A stretch of DNA of 64,000 nucleotides, taken from positions 2,562,501 to 2,626,500 of the forward strand of contig NZ_CP027792.1 in the NCBI RefSeq assembly GCF_003013695.1, read 5' to 3'. Both the position numbers and the translations under genes were made by a program. This DNA comes from Pulveribacter suum. Lineage in GTDB: Bacteria > Pseudomonadota > Gammaproteobacteria > Burkholderiales > Burkholderiaceae_C. This document shows, piece after piece, positions 50,003 to 57,497 of the stretch. Below the pieces are notes generated by a model. It made no database searches. It saw only the letters and a program-made list of their open reading frames with translations, and had not been told where the DNA came from. Every line of letters starts with the position of its first letter. The first letter of the stretch is position 1.

Positions 50003-51025
50003 ATGTCCCTCCCGACGATGAAAGCCATCCGACAGCACGCGTTTGGCGGGCCGCAGGTGCTGCGCCACGAAGACGCCCCGATGCCCGTGCTGCAGCCCGG
50101 CGAAGTGCTGGTGCGCGTGCATGCGGCCGATCTCAATCCCCCCGATTGGTACCTGCGCGAGGGCTACAAGATGCTGCCGCCCGAGTGGCAGCCCAAGGTG
50201 TCCTTCCCCGTGATCCTCGGGACGGATGTCTCCGGCGTGATCGCAGCGGTGGCCGATGGCGTCGAGGACTTCGCGGCCGGCGACGAGGTGTATGCCATGG
50301 TCTGCTTTCCCGATGGCCTCGCGGGCGACAGCCGCGCCTATGCCGAATATGTGAGCGTGCCAGCCACGCAGGTCACCCGCAAACCACAGGCCATCGACCA
50401 CGTCCACGCGGCGGCGGCGCCCATGTCGCTGCTGACGGCGTGGCAGTTCCTGATCGAGCCGGGGCACGACGCGCCCAATCCGCTGCAGCCCCATGGGCAC
50501 GAGCCGGTGCCGCTGGCGGGCAAGGCCGTCGTGGTCAACGGGGCGGCGGGCGGCGTCGGGCACTTCGCGCTGCAGCTGGCGAAAGGGCAAGGCGCGCGCG
50601 TCATTGCCGTGGCCTCAGGCGGGCACGAGGCCTTCCTGCGTGATCTCGGCGCCGATGAGTTCATCGACTACACACAGGCCGCTGCCGAGGAGGTGGTGCG
50701 TGGCGCCGATCTGGTCGTCGATGCCGTGGGCGGCCCTGCCACCGGCCGCTTTCTGCGCACGCTCAAGCGGGGCGATGCACTGTTTCCGGTCTTCCCGCTG
50801 GGTTTCTCCGGCGCCGCAGAGGCGCAGAGGCTGGGCGTCACGGTCTCGACGACACAGGTGCGCTCCAGCGGCGCGCAACTGGGGCAGCTGGCAGACCTGC
50901 TCGATACGGGGACGGTCCGCGTGGCCATCGACAGCGTCTTTCCCCTGGCGGATGCGCACCAGGCCCACGAGCGGGCAGCGCAAGGGCATATCCGCGGAAA
51001 GATCGTTCTCTCGGTCATTGGCTGA
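50003..51025 (+). CDS. Quinone-oxidoreductase-like NADP-dependent enzyme
   Basis: 340-aa zinc-free member of the medium-chain dehydrogenase family. GroES-like N-terminal domain (MKAIRQHAFGGPQVL, RVHAADLNPPDWYLREG, LGTDVSGVI) and a Rossmann domain with VVVNGAAGGVGHFALQLAK near residue 175. The zinc ligands of alcohol dehydrogenases are missing. Such enzymes reduce quinones or enones with NADPH. The divergent TetR gene and the shared operator point to induction by an electrophile or quinone. Substrate unknown. Confidence 0.88.
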   Translation: MSLPTMKAIRQHAFGGPQVLRHEDAPMPVLQPGEVLVRVHAADLNPPDWYLREGYKMLPPEWQPKVSFPVILGTDVSGVIAAVADGVEDFAAGDEVYAMVCFPDGLAGDSRAYAEYVSVPATQVTRKPQAIDHVHAAAAPMSLLTAWQFLIEPGHDAPNPLQPHGHEPVPLAGKAVVVNGAAGGVGHFALQLAKGQGARVIAVASGGHEAFLRDLGADEFIDYTQAAAEEVVRGADLVVDAVGGPATGRFLRTLKRGDALFPVFPLGFSGAAEAQRLGVTVSTTQVRSSGAQLGQLADLLDTGTVRVAIDSVFPLADAHQAHERAAQGHIRGKIVLSVIG

Positions 51026-51072
51026 AAGGCGAAGCGGGCCAAGGGCCGCCAGCCCCCGCCAGGGAAGCGATC

Positions 51073-51146
51073 CACTGATGGATATTTTGAGCAAAAACGA
51101 CCCCTGGCGCCCGCCAGCAAAGCGCAGGCAGCTCACCTTTCGATAG
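51073..51146 (-). repeat. Dispersed hairpin repeat, copy 10
   Basis: Reverse and diverged: ATTTTGAGCAAAAACGACCCCTGGCGCCC, then CAGCAAAGCGCAGGCAGCTCACCTTTCGATAGC. The stem is mostly lost. It lies between the oxidoreductase and panE, and the gap to the panE start at 51231 holds nothing else clear. Confidence 0.65.
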
Positions 51147-51230
51147 CACCATCCTGGCCAGGGCCGGGGACGAGTCGGCGCGTGGGCGGGTGCAAGACAA
51201 TGGGTGTTCTTTCCTTCCTCCCCCTCCGCC

Positions 51231-52184
51231 ATGCACGCCCAAAGCCCCACGCCCGCCCCCGCCCTGCCCGGCCCGCTGCGCATCGCCGTCATGGGCGCAG
51301 GCGCCGTGGGCTGCTACTTCGGTGCGCTGCTGGCGCGCGCCGGGCACGACGTGGTGCTGATCGGCCGGCCCGCGCATGTGCAGGCCATCCAGGCGCGCGG
51401 CCTGCGGCTGCAGACCGCCACCGAGGATGTGCACGTGCCCCTGGCCGCCAGCACCGAGCCGCAGGCCGTGCAGGGCGCCGATGCCGTGCTGCTGTGCGTG
51501 AAGTCCACCGACACGGAGGACGCGGCGCGGCAGATCCTGCCGCACCTGGCGCCGGGCGCGCTGGTGCTGACGCTGCAAAACGGCGTGGCGGGCGACGAAC
51601 GCGCCCGCGCCGTGCTGGGCCCTGCGCACCCGGTGGCCGCGGCCGTGGTCTATGTGGCTACCGCCATGGAGGGCGCCGGCCACGTGCGCCATTACGGGCG
51701 CGGCGAGCTGGTCATTGCCCCCGCCCCCGGCAGCGAGCGGCTGGCGCAGGCCCTCAGTGCGGCCGGCATCCCGACCCAGGTCTCGCCGGACGTGCGCGGC
51801 GCGCTCTGGGCCAAGCTGGTCATCAACTGCGCCTACAACGCGCTGTCGGCCCTGACCCAGCAGCCCTACGGCTGGCTGGCCGCGCAGGACGGCGCGGGCG
51901 AGGTGATCGCCGACCTGGTGGAAGAATGCCTGGCCGTGGCCCGTGCGGACGGGGTGCGCCTGCCCGGCGACATCCACGCCGCCGTGCGCGGCATCGTCCT
52001 CACCATGCCGGGCCAGCGCTCGTCCACGGCGCAGGACCTGGCGCGCGGCCGGCCCACGGAGATCGAGCACCTCAACGGCTACGTGGCCCGCCGCGGCGCC
52101 GCCCTGGGGGTGCCCACGCCGGTGAACCACGCCCTGCGCGTGCTGGTGCGCATGGCCGAGGCTGCGGCGCATCAAAAAGCATAG
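51231..52184 (+). CDS. panE: 2-dehydropantoate 2-reductase family protein
   Basis: NADPH-dependent ketopantoate reductase of 317 aa. Rossmann motif IAVMGAGAVGCYFGALLARAG near residues 19-39, KSTDTEDAARQILPHL, LTLQNGV and the catalytic Lys in GALWAKLVINCAYNALSAL, with ARGRPTEIEHLNGYVARRG late. The start at 51231 follows a short pyrimidine-rich leader; 51204 is possible. The last codons (HQKA) and the TAG stop come from a copy of the dispersed repeat. It may be the pantothenate enzyme or one of the many PanE paralogues. Confidence 0.87.
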   Translation: MHAQSPTPAPALPGPLRIAVMGAGAVGCYFGALLARAGHDVVLIGRPAHVQAIQARGLRLQTATEDVHVPLAASTEPQAVQGADAVLLCVKSTDTEDAARQILPHLAPGALVLTLQNGVAGDERARAVLGPAHPVAAAVVYVATAMEGAGHVRHYGRGELVIAPAPGSERLAQALSAAGIPTQVSPDVRGALWAKLVINCAYNALSALTQQPYGWLAAQDGAGEVIADLVEECLAVARADGVRLPGDIHAAVRGIVLTMPGQRSSTAQDLARGRPTEIEHLNGYVARRGAALGVPTPVNHALRVLVRMAEAAAHQKA

Positions 52185-52238
52185 CTGCCCGCGCTTGTCC
52201 AGCAAGCGCTGGAGGCTGAAAACACCCTTGGTTTTCAG
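52168..52238 (+). repeat. Dispersed hairpin repeat, copy 11, overlapping the panE end
   Basis: GCATCAAAAAGCATAGCTGCCCGCGCTTG, loop TCCAG, CAAGCGCTGGAGGCTGAAAA. The stem GCGCTTG/CAAGCGC is perfect. The TAG inside ATAGCTG is the panE stop codon. It also ends next to the convergent CoA-transferase stop at 52235. Confidence 0.88.
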
Positions 52239-53434
52239 GCCACGGCCGCGGCAGCGCGCAGCTGCTGCACCTGCTCGGGCCCATAGCCCAGGCCGGCGAG
52301 CAGCGCCGCCGTGTGCTCGCCCAGGCGCGGCGGGTCGCTGCGCACGGGCAGGCGCTGGCCGTCCAGGCGCAGCGGCAGCAGCGTGGTGCGCGCCGTCTGG
52401 CCGGCGCGCGCACCGTCGGGCAGGGTGATGTCGGCCAGGCCGCCGGTGGCGTTCAGGTGCGGGTCGTCGAACAGCTGCTCGGGCCGGGCGATGGGCGCGA
52501 ACGGCAGGCCGTGGCGCTCGAAGATGGCGGCCAGCGCCTCGGCCGTATGGCCGGCCAGGCGGCGGCGCAGCTCCGGAACAAGCGTGGGCCGGGCACGCAC
52601 GCGGTCGTTGTTGCTGGCCAGCTGCGGGTCGGCGCGCAGGTCCGCGTAGCCCATGGCGTCGCAAAAGGTCTGCCACTGCGCGTCGCTCACCGCGGCCAGG
52701 AAGATCTGGCCGCCCTCCTGGACGCTGAACACGTCGTACAGGCCCCAGGACGAGATGCGCTCGGGCATGGGCGCGGCGGGCTGGCCCGTGACGGCGTACT
52801 GCATCATGTGCTGGCCGACCAGGAAGACGTTGTTCTCGAACAGCGCCGCATCCACCTCCTGCCCCCGGCCCGTCTGCGCGCGCTGCATCAGCGCGGCCAT
52901 GGCGCCAATGGCGCCGAACATGCCGCCCATGATGTCGTTGACGCTGGCGCCCGCGCGCAGCGGGTCGCCCGGGCGGGCGGTCATGTAGGCCAGGCCGCCC
53001 ATCATCTACACCACCTCGTCCAGCGCCGTGCGGTGCTCGTACGGTCCGGGCAGAAAGCCCGTGTGGTTCACGTAGATCAGGCGCTCGTTCAGGCGCGACA
53101 GGGCGGCATAGTCCAGCCCGTACCTGGCCATCACGCCGGGCCTGAAGTTCTGCGCCACCACGTCGGCGCTGGCGGCCAGGCGGATCGCCACCTCCAGCCC
53201 CGCGGGCTGGCGCAGGTCGATGGCGATGCTCTTCTTGTTGCGGTTGAACATGGGAAAGAACCCCGCACCCGCACCCAGCAGGTGGCGCGTGCGGTCGCCC
53301 TCTACGGGCTCGACCTTGATGACCTCCGCGCCCAGGTCGCCCAGCACCATGCCGCAGGTGGGGCCCATGACCATGTGGGTGAATTCGACGACGCGGATGC
53401 CGGCAAGCGGCAGCGGCTGGGCACAGGTATTCAT
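52235..53434 (-). pseudogene. CaiB/BaiF CoA-transferase broken by an amber codon
   Basis: Class III CoA-transferase of about 399 codons. The N-terminal part (53009-53434) has LAGIRVVEFTHMVMGPTCG and the catalytic Asp region. The C-terminal part has MMGGLAYMTARPGDPLRAG and NDIMGGMFGAIGAM. They are in the same frame and separated only by TAG at 53006-53008, where relatives read DEVVQMMGG, so a single C-to-T change (CAG to TAG) explains it. No frameshift or other damage is seen, so the lesion looks recent. A restart at 53005 would lack the CoA-binding N-terminus. Confidence 0.88.
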
Positions 53435-53650
53435 GCGGCGGATGGCAAAGGGAAAGCCCGAGCATACGGCGCCCGGATGACCCATGTTTTATGGCCCTGG
53501 CGCAATACAGTCGTGCGCCGGGAGCTACCAAACTTGTAGCAGCGGATTTTCCGCGTTATATTGCTATCGTTTTTTGCAAATGCCGTTCGGCCCTGCCTTG
53601 CGGTGCCCCGGCACACCGCCCTTTTCAACCCCGCGCAAGGAGAAGCGTTC

Positions 53651-53959
53651 ATGAGCTCCAAGGAAAACGCCGCCGTCAACCAGCTCTTCGAGAAGCTCGA
53701 ATGCCGCTACGCGCTGCGCGTGCTGTGGGCACTGCGCGACGGCCATCCGCAGACCTTCCGGCTGCTGCAAGACAGCGTGGGCGGCATCACGCCCAACACG
53801 CTGAACACCCGCATCAAGGAACTGCGCGAAGCCGGCCTGCTGGACCACGGCAGCGACGGCTACACCGTGACTACCGTCGGGCAGGACCTGCTCAAGCGCC
53901 TGTCGGACGTGCAGGCCTTTGCCACGCGCTGGTCCGCCGCGCGCACCCGCAAGGCCTGA
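53651..53959 (+). CDS. HxlR-family transcriptional regulator
   Basis: 102-aa winged-helix regulator. LECRYALRVLWALRDGHPQTFRLL and ITPNTLNTRIKELREAGLLDH form the recognition helices, and the wing ends at TVGQDLLKRL. The usual N-terminal Cys of the CGKWTLLIL motif appears as ECRYALRVLW. The start at 53651 follows AAGGAGAA. The gap to the divergent CoA-transferase holds GCTAC-N7-GTAGC at 53524-53540, a possible operator. Target and signal unknown. Confidence 0.87.
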   Translation: MSSKENAAVNQLFEKLECRYALRVLWALRDGHPQTFRLLQDSVGGITPNTLNTRIKELREAGLLDHGSDGYTVTTVGQDLLKRLSDVQAFATRWSAARTRKA

Positions 53960-53965
53960 GCCGCT

Positions 53966-54036
53966 GCGGCTTTTTCAAGCCTTTTCGGGCTCCAGCCCTT
54001 ATGGGGCAAGCGCGAGCAGCTATTATTTTTGAAGTA
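53966..54036 (-). repeat. Dispersed hairpin repeat, copy 12, diverged
   Basis: Reverse orientation: GGCTCCAGCCCTTATGGGGCAAGCGCGAGCAGCTATTATTTTTGAA. The layout is preserved but the two arms no longer pair well. It ends 17 bp before the FKBP start. Confidence 0.6.
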
Positions 54037-54053
54037 TCAGAAGGATTTTTTCC

Positions 54054-54413
54054 ATGGCAACCCACACCACCGCATCCGGCCTGCAGTACGAAGACACCAC
54101 CGTGGGCGAGGGCGCCGAGGCCCGCGCCGGTCAGTCGGTGCGCGTGCATTACACGGGCTGGCTCTACAACGACGGCCAGCAGGGGGCCAAGTTCGATTCC
54201 AGCCGCGACCGGGGCGACCCGTTCGAGTTTTCGCTGGGCGCGGGCATGGTCATCAAGGGCTGGGACGAGGGCGTGCAGGGCATGAAGGTGGGCGGCCAGC
54301 GCACGCTGATCATCCCGGCGGCCCTGGGCTATGGCGCGCGCGGCGCGGGCGGCGTCATCCCGCCCAATGCCATGCTGAAGTTCGACGTGGAGCTGCTGGG
54401 CGTGGGTGGCTGA
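54054..54413 (+). CDS. FKBP-type peptidyl-prolyl isomerase
   Basis: Single-domain FKBP of 119 aa, cytoplasmic. VRVHYTGWLYNDGQQGAKFDSS, FEFSLGAGMVIKGWDEGVQGMKVGGQR and LGYGARGAGGVIPPNAMLKFDVELL cover the full FK506-binding fold with its active-site aromatic residues. No SlyD-like insert or metal tail is present. It stands alone and is followed by a bidirectional terminator. Confidence 0.94.
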   Translation: MATHTTASGLQYEDTTVGEGAEARAGQSVRVHYTGWLYNDGQQGAKFDSSRDRGDPFEFSLGAGMVIKGWDEGVQGMKVGGQRTLIIPAALGYGARGAGGVIPPNAMLKFDVELLGVGG

Positions 54414-54437
54414 GCGCCCTGCCCTCCAGCAACGACA

Positions 54438-54461
54438 AAGCGGCCCTCGGGCCGCTTTTTC
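54438..54461. terminator. Bidirectional intrinsic terminator
   Basis: AAGCGGCC-CTCG-GGCCGCTT forms an 8-bp stem with a T-run to the right and an A-run to the left. It lies between the convergent FKBP gene and the 159-aa unknown gene. Confidence 0.88.
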
Positions 54462-54484
54462 ATGGTGCTGTGCGGCCGGGCCGG

Positions 54485-54964
54485 TCAGTCGAACAGCGCC
54501 CGGCCCAGGCGGGCGTATTTCGCCTCGCCCACCGCTTCGCGCAGGCGCGGCGCCAGCTGGGCCAGCTCGTCGTAGCTGGTGGTGCCCTCCACCGCCAGGT
54601 TCAGCCGAAAGCCGCGCAGGCCCAGGCCGGCCGTCAGTTCGATGGCGATGGGGTAGGCCTCTTGGTAGCGCTCCGTGCTGCTGCGCGTGCCGGCCTGCTC
54701 ATCGCCGCCCGCCGACTGGGCAGCGCCATTGACCCCGGCAGGCGTGCCGCCGCCCGCGGACGCGGATGCATGCAGCAGGCCCTGGTCCAGCATGGACTGC
54801 ACATCGTCCATGGTGATGCCCATGGGAGCGGTGGCGCTCAGCACCTGCTCTACCGTGCGTTTGCCATCAAACAGGATGAAGGCCGAACGCTGGCGTGGGC
54901 TCAGGCTGGTGCCGTGCCGCTCCTTGAGCGCCTGCTGGCCCGTCTCTGTCTTCAAGAAAATCAT
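54485..54964 (-). CDS. Unknown protein, two-part
   Basis: 159 aa that I cannot assign. The N-terminal part (1-70) reads MIFLKTETGQQALKERHGTS and SPRQRSAFILFDGKRTVEQVL, looking like a small winged-helix-like domain. A Gly/Ala/Ser-rich linker (about 72-95) follows, and then a helical C-terminal part (YPIAIELTAGLGLRGFRLNL, LAQLAPRLREAVGEAKYARL). There is no signal peptide or membrane segment. A ribosome site AGGAGGGCACC precedes the ATG. It stands between the FKBP gene and the symporter operon. I recall similar uncharacterised proteins in Comamonadaceae. Confidence 0.72.
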   Translation of the reverse strand: MIFLKTETGQQALKERHGTSLSPRQRSAFILFDGKRTVEQVLSATAPMGITMDDVQSMLDQGLLHASASAGGGTPAGVNGAAQSAGGDEQAGTRSSTERYQEAYPIAIELTAGLGLRGFRLNLAVEGTTSYDELAQLAPRLREAVGEAKYARLGRALFD

Positions 54965-55065
54965 GGGTCAGGTGCCCTCCTGTCAATGTTGCAACAGGGT
55001 CGCACGAATGTTCCCATTTGTGAATGGGGCATGACCCGGCGCAAGGCCGCAGGCAGGCCGCGGTG

Positions 55066-57153
55066 CTACAGGCCGTCCGGCGCCACGCGGGGCGCGCGGC
55101 CCGGCCGCGTGGCCACACTGACGGCCCATGCCACCAGCAACCCGGTGGGCACGCCGAAGACGCCCGCGGAGATGGGGTGGATGCCGAACCACAGGCCGTC
55201 GGGCAGCAGCACGCGGGGCACCACCTCGTGCACCCAGTCCACCTGGGCCATCAGGTAGTACACGGTGACCGCGAGGCCCGACACCATGCCGGCCACCGCC
55301 CCCTGGCGCGTGGTGCCGCGCCAGAAGATCCCCAGCACCATCGCCGGCACGAAAGCCGAGGCGGCGATAGAAAACGAGGCGGAGACGATGGGCAGGATCT
55401 CGGACGGCTTGAGCGCCGCCACGAAGGCGGCCGACAGTGCCACCGACAGCAGCGTGAACTTGGTGAGGATCACCCGCTGCTCGGGCGAGGCGCGCTTGCG
55501 CGTTTCCTGAAAGTACAGGTCGCGCACCAGGGCGTTGCTGATGGTCAGCAGCAAGCCGTCGGCCGTGGACAGGGCCGCCGCCAGCCCGCCCGCGGCCACC
55601 AGGCCGGCAACCACATACGGCAGGCCGCCGATCTCCGGGGTGGCCAGCACGATCAGGTCGGCGCCGAAGCGGATCTCGCCGAACTGCACGATCCCGTCGC
55701 CGTTCATGTCCTCCACCGACACCAGCGACGCGTCCACCCGCGACCACTGCGCCAGCCAGTTGGGCAGCTCGCCGAAGCTGCTGCCCACCAGGTTGTTCAT
55801 GACCTCGAACTTCACCAGTGCGGCCAGCGCCGGCGCGCTCAGGTACAAGAGCGCGATGAACACCAGCGACCAGGCCACCGAGGTGCGCGCCGCCGCCACC
55901 GAGGGCACCGTGTAGTAGCGCGTGAGCAGGTGCGGCAGGCCGGCCGTGCCCACCATCAGGCAGAACATCAGCGCCAGGAAGTTGCGCCGCGCGTGGTCGA
56001 AGGCCTGCTGCTGCGCGGGCGTGCCGTCCGGCTCGCCCACAAAGGCCTGGCTGTGCCGGGGCAGGCCGCCCAGCAGGCGGGCGCGCTCGGCGTTGGCCTG
56101 CATCTCGCGCGTCCACAGCTCGCGCGCCACGGTCTCGTTGCGCGGCATGTTGGCCAGCTCGCGGCTGGCGGCCACGATCAGGCCCACGTCGGCGTTTTGC
56201 GCGCGCAGGCGCTGGATGCGTTCGCTGGTGGCGCGCCGCTCGCGCGCCAGCGCGGCGGGCACGTCGGCCAGGCGGGCCTCGTACTCGCGGGCGCGCTGCA
56301 GATAGGCTTCGATCACCTCATGCTCGGCGCTGTCGGCCAGCAGCACCTCCTCCAGGCTGGCGATCTTGCCGATCTGCGTGCCGGCCACCAGCGGCGCCAC
56401 CGGGTTGCCCAGCTGCTTGTAGGCGAGCCACGACACGGGGATCAGAAAGGCCAGCAGGATGACCATGTACTGCGCCACCTGCGTCCACGTGATCGCCCGC
56501 ATGCCGCCCAGGAAGGAGCACAGCAGCACGCCCCCGAGGCCGAGCATGATGCCGATCTCGAACTGCACGCCGGTCAGGCGCGAGGCGATCAGGCCCACGG
56601 CGTAGATCTGCGCCACCACGTAGGTGAACGAGCACAGCACCGCCGACAGCGCCGCGATGATGCGCGGCCAGCGCCCGCCGAACCGCACCTGGAAGAAGTC
56701 GGGCACGGTGTACAGGTTCATGGCCCGCAGGTGGGGTGCGATCAGCAGGGCCACCAGCACGAAGCCACCCGTCCAGCCCAGCAGGTAGGCCAGGCCGCCC
56801 GGCTGCTCGGATGTGCCGGAAAAGCCCTGCAGGTACAGCGCCCCGGACAGGCTGATGAAGGACGCGGCGCTCATCCAGTCGGCCGCTGCCGCCATGCCGT
56901 TGTAGAGGGGCGGGATGCGCCGCCCGGCCACGTAGTACTCCTCCGGGTCGGTGGTGCGGCCACAGACGCCGATCACGGCATAGGCCATGACGGTGAGGAA
57001 CAGGAAGATGGGCCCGATCCACTGGCGCGACAGGCCGTTTTGCTCGGCCCAGGCCATCAGGCCCACGAAGCCCAGCAGGCCGGCGACGTAGAACGCCAGC
57101 GCCCGGTTCAGGCGCCGCACGTAGGAGCGCCGGTTGCGCCGTCTTTCAAGCAT
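55066..57153 (-). CDS. Sodium:solute symporter, large subunit
   Basis: 695-aa member of the SSS family, of the VC2705-like type that pairs with a DUF4212 protein; relatives include the acetate permease ActP. Motifs YYVAGRRIPPLYNGMAAAADWMSAASFISLSG and YTVPDFFQVRFG lie in the first third. A long hydrophilic insert (about residues 265-390) is rich in Arg, Glu and Ala helices. Near residues 470-485 an EF-hand-like loop DMNGDGIVQFGE is visible. The small subunit overlaps it by 8 bp. Probable uptake of acetate, pyruvate or another carboxylate, in line with the ppsA gene upstream. Confidence 0.9.
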   Translation of the reverse strand: MLERRRNRRSYVRRLNRALAFYVAGLLGFVGLMAWAEQNGLSRQWIGPIFLFLTVMAYAVIGVCGRTTDPEEYYVAGRRIPPLYNGMAAAADWMSAASFISLSGALYLQGFSGTSEQPGGLAYLLGWTGGFVLVALLIAPHLRAMNLYTVPDFFQVRFGGRWPRIIAALSAVLCSFTYVVAQIYAVGLIASRLTGVQFEIGIMLGLGGVLLCSFLGGMRAITWTQVAQYMVILLAFLIPVSWLAYKQLGNPVAPLVAGTQIGKIASLEEVLLADSAEHEVIEAYLQRAREYEARLADVPAALARERRATSERIQRLRAQNADVGLIVAASRELANMPRNETVARELWTREMQANAERARLLGGLPRHSQAFVGEPDGTPAQQQAFDHARRNFLALMFCLMVGTAGLPHLLTRYYTVPSVAAARTSVAWSLVFIALLYLSAPALAALVKFEVMNNLVGSSFGELPNWLAQWSRVDASLVSVEDMNGDGIVQFGEIRFGADLIVLATPEIGGLPYVVAGLVAAGGLAAALSTADGLLLTISNALVRDLYFQETRKRASPEQRVILTKFTLLSVALSAAFVAALKPSEILPIVSASFSIAASAFVPAMVLGIFWRGTTRQGAVAGMVSGLAVTVYYLMAQVDWVHEVVPRVLLPDGLWFGIHPISAGVFGVPTGLLVAWAVSVATRPGRAPRVAPDGL

Positions 57154-57487
57154 CGTCGGGCGGCGCCCACACAGGGGCGGCGACAGGCGCGGAGGCGGCG
57201 GCCTCGGCGTCCTGGCGCTCGAAGCGGTTCATGGCCAGGCAGTAGATCCAGACGATGGCGATGAAGATCAGCACCGCCCCCTGCGAGGCCAGCCAGTAGC
57301 TGAAGGACCAGCCGGTCACGCCGAACTGCAGTTCGCGCGCGAAATAGCTGGCCCCGAAGGACACCAGCGCCCACACCAGCAGCAGCCCCAGCTTGAGCCA
57401 CAGGTGCCGCACGTCGTGCAGATCGGGCGCAAACAGCGTCTCGCCGTGCTCCGGCTCCGTGGCGAGCGTGCGGCGCTGGTGGGGCAT
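57146..57487 (-). CDS. DUF4212 small symporter subunit
   Basis: 113 aa with two membrane helices: LGLLLVWALVSFGASYFA and WLASQGAVLIFIAIVWIYCLAMN, the standard DUF4212 layout. LWLKLGLLLVWALVSFG and FSYWLASQGAV are diagnostic. The start is at 57487 (MPHQRRTL), 10 bp after the ppsA stop. It overlaps the large subunit by 8 bp, so translation is coupled. It probably forms one transport complex with the symporter. Confidence 0.92.
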   Translation of the reverse strand: MPHQRRTLATEPEHGETLFAPDLHDVRHLWLKLGLLLVWALVSFGASYFARELQFGVTGWSFSYWLASQGAVLIFIAIVWIYCLAMNRFERQDAEAAASAPVAAPVWAPPDDA

Positions 57488-57497
57488 GGTGCGGCGG

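Noticed and set aside
52235..53005. The C-terminal half of the CoA-transferase as an independent short gene starting at 53005.
   Set aside because: It begins in the middle of the conserved fold, has no ribosome site and is in frame with the N-terminal half; a nonsense mutation is the simpler reading.
53006..53008. The TAG as a pyrrolysine or programmed read-through codon.
   Set aside because: No pyrrolysine genes are known to me in this group, and the position is a plain glutamine in relatives.
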